Part shown: positions 25,691 through 34,503 of the stretch, one piece after another
Numbering within the stretch: the stretch's first letter is position 1
Layout: every line of letters begins with the position of its first letter
DNA from: Acetobacter farinalis
GTDB lineage: Bacteria > Pseudomonadota > Alphaproteobacteria > Acetobacterales > Acetobacteraceae
Reading direction: 5' to 3'
DNA length: 64,000 bases
NCBI RefSeq assembly: GCF_026240015.1
Contig: NZ_JAPIUX010000005.1
Coordinates: 1-64,000, forward strand
Program-made: the position numbers and the translations under genes
Notes under the pieces: generated by a model
The model's database searches: none
What the model was told of the DNA's origin: nothing
Seen by the model: only the letters and a program-made list of their open reading frames with translations

Positions 25691-26334
25691 GGAGCCCCTT
25701 CTACAAAACGGCCGTGGGCCATTTCAAGATGTCTGGTGCCCATCCGTTCCGCCTGAGCCGGATCATGCGAGACAAGAACAACTGTCGTCCCTTCTGACAT
25801 GATCTGGTGGATCAGGGCCTCCACCCTCAGAGTTGTGGCTTCATCCAGCGCTGAGCAGGGTTCATCCAGCAGCAGGGCGCGAGGCTTATGGTGCAGCCCC
25901 CGGATCAAGGCAAGGCGCTGCCGCTCCCCGGTAGACAGGCGATGCAGCGGCCTGACCAACACATCGTCCTTCAGGGCGAGCGTGGTCATGAGGCTCCGCG
26001 TCAGGGTGTCATCTGGCAGATGATCCAGAACGGCATCGGACCACCAGCCGGGCTCGGCTGACATGTAATAGACCGCCTGCCGCCAGAGGTGCGCTGGCAT
26101 GGCGGAACAGAACTGCCCATCCAGCGCCACATCACCCTGATGCGGGTCCAGATCGGCCATCATGCGTAACAGGACTGATTTGCCGGAACCGGAGGCCCCA
26201 GTAATCAGCAGACAGTCTCCTGCCGGAACATCGAAGGTGCATGGGCCTGCATGGAGATTACGCAAGGCACGGACGGACAGACCACTGGCAAGGATGCCGG
26301 AATTTTCGAATTCAGAGGGGCGGACTTCAGTCAC
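25687..26334 (-). CDS. fetA: ABC transporter ATP-binding protein FetA (YbbL)
   Basis: This is a protein of 215 residues. Walker A is GASGSGKSVLL (about 46-56), the ABC signature is LSTGERQRLALIRGL, and Walker B is ALLLDEPCSALDEAT, with the switch His in VVLVSHDP. The signature reads STGE where most ABC proteins have SGGQ, as in FetA relatives. Upstream partner of fetB in the same transcript. Confidence 0.9.
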   Translation of the reverse strand: MTEVRPSEFENSGILASGLSVRALRNLHAGPCTFDVPAGDCLLITGASGSGKSVLLRMMADLDPHQGDVALDGQFCSAMPAHLWRQAVYYMSAEPGWWSDAVLDHLPDDTLTRSLMTTLALKDDVLVRPLHRLSTGERQRLALIRGLHHKPRALLLDEPCSALDEATTLRVEALIHQIMSEGTTVVLVSHDPAQAERMGTRHLEMAHGRFVEGAP

Positions 26335-26759
26335 GGCATGTAAACCAATTCAGGTAAGGCATAAAACTATAAAACAGAATGATGAACGGTCTCAAAAATC
26401 AAAAAATGCTTCTTCAGAATACCCTTTGGTGCGCCTGTCATAAAACTTTCATCTACGATAAAGGGGAGTTAGCACAGAATTGCGTGGGGCGGTGTTATGC
26501 CTGACAGACATTATCAGGCAGCAGATATGCACAGCCCTTCTCTCTGCGCGTCATTTGGCCCGCTCATGCTCTGACGCACCGCAGATGGACACCGTTCCGA
26601 GTGCGTTTTGCAGTCATCTGGTTTTTTCCTTCAATTAAAAAGATTTTTTACCACGAGGGCAGCATAAGCATGCAGAGCGAAATTTTTATAAACTTGACGA
26701 CGAAATCATGTACGCGATGCTATTAAAGACAAAATATTTTCATAAGAGATTCGCTCGTT
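26335..26759. other. Intergenic region between fetA and rpiR-type gene
   Basis: 425 bases, AT-rich in two parts (26360-26410 and 26630-26750), with no gene. It must contain the fetAB promoter on the minus strand and the rpiR promoter on the plus strand. I see no clear operator or riboswitch. Confidence 0.4.
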
Positions 26760-27611
26760 TTGACAGCAGACCCGATTTTTGAAAGCCTGCACCCCGATTC
26801 AGGCCTGACCCCAACAGCAAGGCGCGTTGCACAGTTTATCCATGCCAACCGCGCCCTCGCACTTGCCAGTTCAGCCGCCGAACTGGCCGAACAGATCGGA
26901 ACATCCGATGCTACGGTCATTCGTGCCGTTCAGGCAATGGGTTTTGAAAGCCTGGCAGCCCTGCGGAAAGTACTGATTGCCAGCCTGACGAAGCCGAGTG
27001 ACCCCGCCACCGCCATGTCGCGCACCCTTGAGGATATCGGGGCGGATCTTGAAAAGGCAATCAGCGGCATTCTGCAAACACATGTTGAAATTGCCACAGC
27101 TTTGCACAAACCGCGCACGCAGCAGCGTCTTGCTGAAGCCGTCAAGGCGCTCCACCCCTGTGAGCGTATTGCCGTATTCGGCATCGGGCCGTCTCATGGT
27201 CTTGCAGACTATATGAGTCGCGTTTTGAAACGTAACGGGCGTGCCAGCCTGCCGATCGGGGCGACCGGCCGCGCGTTTGCGGATGATCTTGTCGCCCTTC
27301 GGGAAGGTGATGGGGTTATCGTGATGGCCTATGGTACGCTGTACCGAGAAATCGCCCTCCTGTTCCGTGAGGCAAAGCGGTTGGGTCTGCCCACAGTTTT
27401 GATTACAGACCATATTCCCGCCACAGCCGTTCCGCCCGGAACGGTGATCGTGAAAGCCATGCGCGGCAAGGAAGAGCATATTGCGCTCCATTCAGCCACG
27501 GTCGCGCTCCTTGAAGCCATTGCCTTTGGTCTCTCTGCTGTTCAGCGGGAAAAGACCATGCTGACATTGAGCCGGTTGAACGATTTCCGCAGCCAGATCG
27601 AGCAATTCTAG
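26760..27611 (+). CDS. MurR/RpiR-family transcriptional regulator
   Basis: This 283-residue protein has an N-terminal HTH_6 (about 18-80: LTPTARRVAQFIHANRALALASSAAELAEQIGTSDATVIRAVQAMGFESLAALRKVL). A C-terminal SIS sugar-phosphate-binding domain follows (IAVFGIGPSHGLADYMSRVLKRNGRASLPIGATG). The start is TTG, with AAGAGA about 12 bases upstream. It would sense a phosphosugar and control sugar catabolism; the target is not visible because insertion sequences follow directly. Its stop codon TAG is made of TA from the IS target site and G from the IS end. Confidence 0.88.
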   Translation: MTADPIFESLHPDSGLTPTARRVAQFIHANRALALASSAAELAEQIGTSDATVIRAVQAMGFESLAALRKVLIASLTKPSDPATAMSRTLEDIGADLEKAISGILQTHVEIATALHKPRTQQRLAEAVKALHPCERIAVFGIGPSHGLADYMSRVLKRNGRASLPIGATGRAFADDLVALREGDGVIVMAYGTLYREIALLFREAKRLGLPTVLITDHIPATAVPPGTVIVKAMRGKEEHIALHSATVALLEAIAFGLSAVQREKTMLTLSRLNDFRSQIEQF

Positions 27612-28478
27612 AGGGTGTTATGTACTTTTGCGGCGCTTGGGTCTAATGGAACTGGATGAGCCCTGTTCTGCCTCGCAAGCCGTATCCGTCTGACGTCAGC
27701 GACGAAGAGTGGTCGCTGGTGGTTCCTTATCTCACTCTGATGACTGAGGCTGCGCCGCAGCGAGAGCATTCCCTGCGCGAGTTGTTCAATGCCCTGCGTT
27801 ACGTGATCCGTTATGGCATTGCCTGGCGCGCCATGCCGAACGACTTCCCGCCGTGGTCGGCGGTGTATCAACAATCGCAGCGCTGGCTGGCGTCGGGCTG
27901 TTTCGAGGCCCTGGCACAGGATCTGCGAGCTTTGCTGCGCCTCGCCTCTGGACGGGCGGAAGAACCCACGGCCGCGATCATTGATAGCCGTACGCTGCGC
28001 TCCACGCCGGAAAGCGGCACCCGTGCCGGTTATGACGGCGCCAAGCGCAAGCGCGGCTCGAAGGTGCATATGGCGGTGGACACGCTCGGGCACTTGCTCG
28101 CTCTTCATGTGACGCCGGCCGATGTCGGCGATCGCGCCGCCGTGGCACGTCTCGCCGCCGACATCCAGGACGCGACCGGCGACAACGTCACACTCGCCTA
28201 TGTCGATCAGGGCTATACCGGCGAAGTCGCGGCCGACGCCGCTGCCGCCGAAGGCATTGCCCTGCATGTGGTCAAACTGCCAGAAGCCAAGCGCGGCTTT
28301 GTCCTGCTGCCGCGTCGCTGGGTCGTGGAGCGATCCTTTGCCTGGGCCACGCGCTGTCGCAGGCTGGTCAAGGACTACGAAAGATACGCGACCACGCTCG
28401 CAGGCTTCCACGTCATCGCATTCGTCGGATACATGCTCAAACATGCCGCACAGATGATCCAATGTGCATAACACCCTC
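27611..28478 (+). mobile_element. IS5-family insertion sequence A (868 bp)
   Basis: The inverted ends GAGGGTGTTATG (27611) and CATAACACCCTC (ending 28478) are perfect and enclose a single transposase gene. TA dinucleotides at 27609-27610 and 28479-28480 are the target duplication. With flanking C and G the target reads CTAG, which is typical of the IS427 group of IS5. The element looks intact and recent. Confidence 0.9.
27656..28471 (+). CDS. IS5-family transposase (intact)
   Basis: This is a transposase of 271 residues. It has an N-terminal DUF4096-like region (LPRKPYPSDVSDEEWSLVVPYL) and a DDE core with Asp in AIIDSRTL, Asp in AYVDQGYTG and Glu in WVVERSFAWATRCRRLVKDYE. The frame is uninterrupted, so the element could be active. 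Nearly fills element A, ending 7 bases before its right end. Confidence 0.92.
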   Translation: MSPVLPRKPYPSDVSDEEWSLVVPYLTLMTEAAPQREHSLRELFNALRYVIRYGIAWRAMPNDFPPWSAVYQQSQRWLASGCFEALAQDLRALLRLASGRAEEPTAAIIDSRTLRSTPESGTRAGYDGAKRKRGSKVHMAVDTLGHLLALHVTPADVGDRAAVARLAADIQDATGDNVTLAYVDQGYTGEVAADAAAAEGIALHVVKLPEAKRGFVLLPRRWVVERSFAWATRCRRLVKDYERYATTLAGFHVIAFVGYMLKHAAQMIQCA

Positions 28479-28522
28479 TAGGCTCAGGACCTATTAATTT
28501 CTTGAACTGAGCGAGACGCTGT

Positions 28523-28560
28523 GATTCACAGGCTTACCGATGGAGGTGAGCCTGTGAATC
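28523..28560 (+). promoter_or_regulatory. Hairpin hiding the start of the IS-B transposase
   Basis: GATTCACAGGCT (28523-28534) pairs perfectly with AGCCTGTGAATC (28549-28560). The 14-base loop carries the ribosome site GGAGG and the right arm covers the GTG start at 28554. Transcripts entering from outside would fold and block initiation, a known type of safeguard in insertion sequences; here it is inferred. Confidence 0.6.
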
Positions 28561-29317
28561 AGATATTTTTGCTGTCTGAACGCCAGATGACGCGGATTGA
28601 GCCGTTTTTTCCTCTGGCACACGGGGTTCCGCGTGTGGATGACCGGCGTGTTCTGAGCGGGATCGTTTATGTAATCCGTAACGGTCTTCAGTGGAAAGAC
28701 GCTCCGAAAGCGTATGGTCCGTACAAGACTTTATACAACCGCTTTATCCGGTGGAGCCGCCTGGGTGTGTTTGACAGGATATTTGTCGCCCTGACAGAAC
28801 AGGCTGGCCGTTCAAAGCGCCTGATGATCGATGCAACACATCTCAAGGCGCACCGGACGTCGGCGTCCCTGCTCAAAAAGGGGCTTTTCCCCGTCATATC
28901 GGACGGACAAAAGGCGGCCTGAACTCAAAACTCCATGCCGTGTGCGATGGTCAGGGCCGGCCTGTTCGCCTGCATCTGACTGCAGGTCAGGTCAGTGACT
29001 TCAAAGGCGCAGACGTGCTGCTGGCAGATCTCCCCGACGGGACAGAAGAAGTCATCGGGGACAGAGGCTATGACAGCAACCGGATCAGGTTATCGCTTGC
29101 AGACCGGAATATCACAGCCTGTATTCCGCCGAAGAAGAACCGGAAATCAAAGCCGCCTTATGACTGGCATCTGTATAAAAAGCGCCATCTGATCGAAAAC
29201 ATGTTCGCAAAGCTGAAAGACTGGCGACGTGTTGCAACCAGATATGATCGCTGCGCTCATACATTCATGTCTGCAATCCACATCGCAGCAAGCTTCATCT
29301 TCTTTCTCAAAGAATGA
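28554..29317 (+). CDS. IS5-family transposase, two frames joined by -1 frameshift
   Basis: Frame A (28554-28922) carries the N-terminal part and the first catalytic Asp (LMIDATHLKAHRTSASLLKKG). Frame B continues to 29317 with the second Asp (VIGDRGYDSNRIR) and the Glu (HLIENMFAKLKDWRRVATRYD). Frame B lies in the -1 frame, and the overlap contains AAAAAGGGGCTTTTCCCC, a likely slippery site (28875-28892). Many IS5 (IS427 group) elements use this arrangement, so it is programmed rather than a mutation, most likely. GTG 28554 with GGAGG upstream is the chosen start. Confidence 0.82.
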
Positions 29318-29348
29318 GTCCTGAGCCTAAGGCTCCAGGCTTACGGCA

Positions 29349-30371
29349 TCACGACACAGTATGGCAGGTTAGCTGTCCCTTCTGCCTGTGCGTCACGTAG
29401 ACACCGTCTACCGGCGAGAGGTGCAAAATCACGGAGGGGGCCTCCGGCGCGCACTCGGAGGCTGCGGGCAAGTGCCACTGTGATCGGGCCAGATCGTGAA
29501 TTTCCAACTCGACAGGCTTTTCCACCTCGAATGTCAGGCGGTGTTGCCGCCAGTCAAGCACCAGTTTGCTATCTTCCTGCGCGCGGGCTCCCTGCACATA
29601 ATACAAGGCAACCTGCTCCTGTGTCAGGATATTACTCCCCGCGATCCCCATCATTGCCAGCCCCGCCAGTACGGCTGACCCATGCCCCACCTGCCTGAAC
29701 AGATGATCTGGCACATAGCGCAAAACACGCTTCATGCTGACGGACGAGAGGAGTGCCGCCAAGGCCACCACAAGACCCGCCGTCAAGACTGAGCGGGTGA
29801 TAAGGCCATAATGCAGGTAGAGAAAAACCTTTACCAGATGCAGAAGAACGTCATTGGCTGCACGCGTTGCAACAATCTGGTGCTTGCTCAGGCCAAGCTG
29901 ATGATAAAACCGGTTGAAAAGCAGCCCAACCGCTCCGGTAAAACCGGAAATAAATCCCGCCAGCGCCCCGATAACCGGCAACCAGACAACACGATCCGCT
30001 TTTGGTTGAGCCTGTTGTTCTTTTCCGGAGCGGCGCAGTAGAAGCGGCAAATTGCCCAGCAGGAACAGGCCCAGCAGAAGATCAAGATAAACCGGCTGCA
30101 CCTGCTTGAGCAGCAGCACCCCACCCCAGGCCGCAGGGAGCGCCAGAGGAACAAACCGCAAGACAACCGCCCAGCGTATGTTCTGAAAAAACAGAGCAAT
30201 GCGGGACATTGAACTGACGGCGGTTCCGATGGAAAGGGCTGCGGGAACGCCTGCGGGGGGCAGCAGCAGGCCCAGCACAGGCATGAGGATCAACCCCGCT
30301 CCCCCGCCGGAAACCGCGCTTAAGGCGAACATCAGGGTCGCCACCACAAACAGGATAATCCACACAACCAT
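29349..30371 (-). CDS. TauE/SafE-family (sulfite exporter-like) permease
   Basis: This 340-residue protein has an N-terminal 250-residue membrane part with about eight helices. It shows the TauE/SafE pattern: SAVSGGGAGLILMPVLGLLLPPAGVPAALSIGTAVSSMSRIALFFQNIRW, and later LAGFISGFTGAVGLLFNRFYHQLGLSKHQIVATRAANDVLLHLVK. The last 90 residues (from about 250) form a soluble extension not usual for the family, rich in Glu/His/Val. Transported anion unknown. Tail to tail with IS element B, 21 bases away. Confidence 0.85.
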   Translation of the reverse strand: MVVWIILFVVATLMFALSAVSGGGAGLILMPVLGLLLPPAGVPAALSIGTAVSSMSRIALFFQNIRWAVVLRFVPLALPAAWGGVLLLKQVQPVYLDLLLGLFLLGNLPLLLRRSGKEQQAQPKADRVVWLPVIGALAGFISGFTGAVGLLFNRFYHQLGLSKHQIVATRAANDVLLHLVKVFLYLHYGLITRSVLTAGLVVALAALLSSVSMKRVLRYVPDHLFRQVGHGSAVLAGLAMMGIAGSNILTQEQVALYYVQGARAQEDSKLVLDWRQHRLTFEVEKPVELEIHDLARSQWHLPAASECAPEAPSVILHLSPVDGVYVTHRQKGQLTCHTVS

Positions 30372-30472
30372 CGTCAGGCAGCCACTTCACTTTCCATAGG
30401 CAACAAAAACAGGCACGCATCACATATGACCGGGATATCATTCCCCGATATGGCAAGCCAGAAAAATGCCGC

Positions 30473-31018
30473 TCACAGCATGCGTGAGAACACCCCGTCC
30501 CGTCGCCGTAAATGCCAGACAGCCGCGGCAACATGCCCCAGCACAACAGCAATAATCACGAGTGCGAGCCACCAGTGCGCTGAACCAAGAGCAGACGTGG
30601 TGTTTTTGGGAAACACTGCAAGTGGCGAAGGAATTGAAAACGCGAAAAAAGCCATTGCCCGCCCATGCCCCCAGCGCCAGAGAAAACCAAGGGTGGCTTC
30701 TGTGATAATCAGGGCATAAAGACCCATTGCCACGGCAAAGGCCAACTGATGCAGAGAGCGGGACTGCTTAACAGGCAAATGGCGTCCGGCCAGAAGGCGC
30801 CAGGCAATACGGGCCAGCATTACAACACTCAGCACCACACCGCATGTCATGTGAGCTATGGCAAAAGCATGATGAACCGGGTGCGAAAACGTATTGAGAA
30901 GCTCTCCTGTAAGAGCAAGGCACAGCACGAGGGCCGCCGTGCCCCAATGGAACAGGATTGTTCCTCTGTCATATCTTGCCGTGCTCGAAGAGGTACCGAT
31001 TGACAAAGTTCCAGACAT
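30473..31018 (-). CDS. Cytochrome b561-type membrane haem protein
   Basis: This 181-residue protein has four membrane helices. His residues are placed for haem ligation: YDRGTILFHWGTAALVLCLALTGELL, SHPVHHAFAIAHMTCGVVLSVVMLARIAWRL, LHQLAFAVAMGLYALIITEATLGFLWRWG and AHWWLALVIIAVVLGHVAAAVWHLRRRDGVFSRML. This is the bacterial cytochrome b561 pattern; it likely passes electrons between quinol and periplasmic partners. ATG at 31018 with CAGGAG seven bases upstream is preferred over the far upstream start. Confidence 0.85.
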   Translation of the reverse strand: MSGTLSIGTSSSTARYDRGTILFHWGTAALVLCLALTGELLNTFSHPVHHAFAIAHMTCGVVLSVVMLARIAWRLLAGRHLPVKQSRSLHQLAFAVAMGLYALIITEATLGFLWRWGHGRAMAFFAFSIPSPLAVFPKNTTSALGSAHWWLALVIIAVVLGHVAAAVWHLRRRDGVFSRML

Positions 31019-31132
31019 TCCGGGCTCCTGAGGCACTTTGGCTTTTCCAACTGCTGTTTTGATAAACGTCACGCTGCCTCTAACACACGTGCGCTGCGGC
31101 GACATCCACCGCAACGCACTTTGTCTGTCTTT

Positions 31133-33595
31133 TTAGAACCCGATAGGAACAGAAACCGACCCGAAGAAGCCACGGCCGGGCTGTGTGTTCCACTGTGACA
31201 CACCATCAGCCGTTGTTCCGGAATAAGCGAAGATCTTCTTGCTATCCGCCAGATTGGTCATGCTGAGCTGGAATTTGACTGGCGGGACAAAATGATCCTT
31301 GCTGTGGATCGTATAGCCAATCGAAATATCAAGCTGATTGAAGGGATCAAGTCCATTCGCAGCCTTCCCCGCAGAGGTTATGGAACCCGCGCGTGAACCA
31401 ACCCATTTATCAATCACGGACGCATAAAGGCCGTTATGCTCATAGATCATCCCCCCGGCTGCGGTAGCATCCGGCGCATTGGCGATCGGCGCACCCGTGC
31501 CCTGGGTTTTGGACTGGTTGAGGCTGCCATTCGCAAACGCTGTGAAGCCTGACCCCAGATAATAGGAGGCCTCACCTTCAATTCCGTAATAATTAATGCC
31601 GCCCTGATTGTAATAGACGGTCATCGGGCCGTAACCCGGAATGTTCTGCTTGTTGCTGGTCACAAAATTGCTGAAGTTGATGTAATAGACGTCAGCAGAA
31701 AGGGTGAAGCGGCGGCTCTGCCACGCTGTGCCGATCTGGTAGTTCATTGTGTTTTCCGGGCTGACCTTGTTGGCCGCCGGATTAGGCGTGTAAAAATAGG
31801 CGGCATCCGGCGCAAGGAACCCGCGTGCGACCTGCAGATAGGCTGACCAGTGCGGGTTGACCATATAATGCACGTTCAGAGAGGGCATCGGCGCGCCGTA
31901 AGTCTGGTCATACGTCAGCGGTGTGCCTGTCTTCTGGTTAACCGGTGCGTTAATCTGCCGCACCATGAGCGCATATTTGAAACCCGGTGAGATTTCCAGG
32001 TTCGGCAGCGGCCGGAACGTAAGCTGCACGTAAGGCTGCGCACTGAAGTTCTCAAGCGTCATAAGGCGATTGAGAGGCATTGCCGGATTGGTGAACGTAC
32101 CGCCGTCTGCCCAGTTAACACTCCCCTGCTGGCGGGTATCGGTCTGATGTTCCAGCCAAAAGCCCAGCTTCAGCTTCGCCAGACCAAAGTCACGATTGAC
32201 AGCGAACGTGTCTCCCCAGGCCCGATAATCCTGGCGCATCGCCTGACCAAACTCGCACCCCGGACCTGAGTTATACGTCAGTTTGTTGGCACCATACGTT
32301 CCACCGCACGCCACTGTCTTGCCTTTCCATACCGGTGCGGATGCAAGATACTGTGCCTGAGTGGTCCCGTTCACGTCATTTTCGTTATGGCCATGATGGT
32401 AATACGCGTAAGTATAGACCTTGTTATCGATGGTCCATCCACCACCAATATCAGAGTTCAGGCCGATATAGGCCATGTCCGTCTGAATGGTATCAACATT
32501 GTATTTATAGTAGTTTTGCGAATTCGGATTGTTGGACAGGCCATAATCAGGGCCATACTTGGCAATCTGGTCCTTTGTCACGCCGGGCGGCGGGGACTGA
32601 ACAAGATTGTTATACAGCCCCATGAACGTCAGCGTTGTATGGTCGTTAAGCGGCTGGACCCATTTTCCATAGAAATTATAACGCTGCTGCCGGGAGTAAG
32701 TCTGGTAGCCGTTACTTTGCACGCCACCGCCATCAAACACGAAAGAGGCATTGTTCAGCTTCTTCATGCGGCCACTATTGAGTTCTCCACCATAGGTATA
32801 GGTGTTCCAGGAGCCCATGCTGCCATAGGCCTGCACCATCCGCTGGTCGGAAGGGGCCTTGCCGTTCACATCAATCGTGCCGCCAAAGGTTGCATACCCC
32901 ATGGTGGAGGCATCACCCGGCCCACGATCCACGCTGATATCGCCCAGATCATGCGCGGTATAATAAGCCGTGGTGTGATGGGTGAAGTTATTCCCATCCG
33001 CGAAGGGAATACCGTCAAACAGAACGTTATACTGCCCATCCGAAAACCCGCGGACTGACACATTGTTTTCCGCCAGCCCCGGCCCGTTTGACCCAATGGT
33101 AACAACGCTGGGTGAAAGCGCTACCATCGTGTCATAACTGCCTGAGGGTGGAATATTGTTCTCGATAAAATGCTGGCTGATGACAGATGTCGGCTGAAAG
33201 GCCGACAACGGCGCTTTTGTCGGCGCCTGATAAGGCGCGGAGTCAGTGCGATAGTGGCCCGCCACCAGGATCGCTTCATTCGTGCCCTTACGGGTTGGAG
33301 CGCTTTGCGCACCGGCCTGCATGGCGTGTTCCGTAACCGGGGCCGCGACCGAAGTTGCCGCCGCGCTTCGGACATGCGCAGCTTTCTTCATTCTGGTCGG
33401 TTTGAACGTCTTCGTCTTCGTCGTTTTGCTCGACTTGCTCGTCACATTACGCGGTGCCGTATCAACAGAAGCGGCCATCGCCTGCGCGCCTCCGAAAGCC
33501 ATCCCGACGCAGGCCAGCAGGGACCACTTCAGGGTCACACGTCGTGCGTTCGGGCGCATAACAGCGCGGTTGGTAACGTGAAAAACGGGATGCAT
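31133..33595 (-). CDS. TonB-dependent outer membrane receptor
   Basis: This is a protein of about 820 residues with a signal peptide (cut near AQAMAA). An unusually long Lys/Thr/Arg-rich spacer (about 50-115) precedes the plug (about 130-245: NNIPPSGSYDTMVALSPSVVTIGSNGPGLAENNVSVRGFSDGQYNVLFDGIPF). A 22-strand barrel with the terminal strand ending GRGFFGSVSVPIGF closes the protein. It imports a substrate with TonB energy. The barrel resembles receptors annotated for siderophores or xanthomonadin-type Caulobacter receptors, but the ligand is not predictable. ATG at 33595 with GGAG upstream is the start. Confidence 0.92.
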   Translation of the reverse strand: MHPVFHVTNRAVMRPNARRVTLKWSLLACVGMAFGGAQAMAASVDTAPRNVTSKSSKTTKTKTFKPTRMKKAAHVRSAAATSVAAPVTEHAMQAGAQSAPTRKGTNEAILVAGHYRTDSAPYQAPTKAPLSAFQPTSVISQHFIENNIPPSGSYDTMVALSPSVVTIGSNGPGLAENNVSVRGFSDGQYNVLFDGIPFADGNNFTHHTTAYYTAHDLGDISVDRGPGDASTMGYATFGGTIDVNGKAPSDQRMVQAYGSMGSWNTYTYGGELNSGRMKKLNNASFVFDGGGVQSNGYQTYSRQQRYNFYGKWVQPLNDHTTLTFMGLYNNLVQSPPPGVTKDQIAKYGPDYGLSNNPNSQNYYKYNVDTIQTDMAYIGLNSDIGGGWTIDNKVYTYAYYHHGHNENDVNGTTQAQYLASAPVWKGKTVACGGTYGANKLTYNSGPGCEFGQAMRQDYRAWGDTFAVNRDFGLAKLKLGFWLEHQTDTRQQGSVNWADGGTFTNPAMPLNRLMTLENFSAQPYVQLTFRPLPNLEISPGFKYALMVRQINAPVNQKTGTPLTYDQTYGAPMPSLNVHYMVNPHWSAYLQVARGFLAPDAAYFYTPNPAANKVSPENTMNYQIGTAWQSRRFTLSADVYYINFSNFVTSNKQNIPGYGPMTVYYNQGGINYYGIEGEASYYLGSGFTAFANGSLNQSKTQGTGAPIANAPDATAAGGMIYEHNGLYASVIDKWVGSRAGSITSAGKAANGLDPFNQLDISIGYTIHSKDHFVPPVKFQLSMTNLADSKKIFAYSGTTADGVSQWNTQPGRGFFGSVSVPIGF

Positions 33596-34503
33596 CAAAG
33601 GGCTCTCCAGACAAGTGTCGGCCGCCCGGCCCTTCCGTAGCGATCACAACAGCGTGGCCTTTATCACGGTGATCAGAAAGGTTTCGTGACGTTATTGTTT
33701 TCATTTTATGTCAGTTAAATGTCATCGCGGAATTTTTCCTGAAATACAGAACAAAGGATCCCACGAAGTGTTTTGTTCCGGGAAAATAAGATATTTTTTG
33801 CCATCAGTCCGCATGCGGGGCAAAAAGTGCGTTCTTCCCACACCCCAAAAGAACGATCAGATTGGTTCGGGTGACGTTCAAAATGGCGTCAAGAACTCTT
33901 TTTTGGTGCGACGCCGGCAGGAGGCATCCCCTTTGGGAATAATAAAAGGATTCCCTCTTAAAATTTATAAAGATTTCCGTTGGTCATGCATGGATCAGAA
34001 CGACACTCAAGCCGTTCTGAACTGATCTCGTGACAAAGACCCGGATAGTATCCCGGACATCAGATCTCTTCCGGATCAGGAGTCGCGTCCTATGCGATGG
34101 TTCTCATAGATTCTTCTATGTCTTGTATTTTTTGTAATACATTAAGAGATGGACACACTCCTTTCCTCGTAGCCTCCTGATAATTCAGGGTTTGCATCAT
34201 CATGCCATGCATAACGGTCTCCGGGTGCACCAATTCATAATTATGTCACGAACCCGGAGCCCTCAACCATGATATCTGGCGTTGCGATTGTAGTTAACGC
34301 TACAGAGCCCACAATGTCAGATTGAGTGAAAGACAGGATTGGCAAAACAGAGAAGCGAGAGGTCTATAGGAGTCTACACTCTGGAATGTGCCTTTTGGTG
34401 CATTTTTGTTCCTGTCATTATTTGATCAACCTTATCACGGGTTAATCTCTGCTTTTGAGCTTAGAGCGCGTCACAATCATTCCCTTTCCAGGAGACAGAA
34501 CTC
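33596..34503. other. Long intergenic region between TonB receptor and acid phosphatase
   Basis: About 900 bases. A plus-strand frame at 33708-34025 (105 codons) has neither a convincing ribosome site nor a recognisable product, and I do not call it. CTGTCAT at 34412-34418, followed by an AT-rich 4-base gap and TGATCAA, is a possible but weak half of a Pho box ahead of the phosphatase. The rest should hold the receptor's promoter. Confidence 0.35.

Larger units (their letters stand above)
28481..29327 (+). mobile_element. IS5-family insertion sequence B (847 bp), abutting element A
   Basis: The inverted ends GGCTCAGGAC (28481-28490) and GTCCTGAGCC (29318-29327) are perfect. TA at 28479-28480 and 29328-29329 fits a 2-bp target duplication. 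It lies directly beside element A, separated only by the shared TA. It carries a two-frame transposase read by -1 frameshifting. Confidence 0.88.

Noticed and set aside
28521..29317. IS-B transposase as a pseudogene broken by a frameshift
   Set aside because: The slippery A5G4 run, the -1 frame relation and intact ends fit programmed frameshifting usual in IS5-family elements.
33708..34025. 105-codon plus-strand frame between the TonB receptor and the acid phosphatase
   Set aside because: No ribosome site, no recognisable domain, composition unlike the neighbouring genes.
34412..34429. Pho box before the acid phosphatase
   Set aside because: Only one good CTGTCAT half-site; the second half does not match, so not called as a site.
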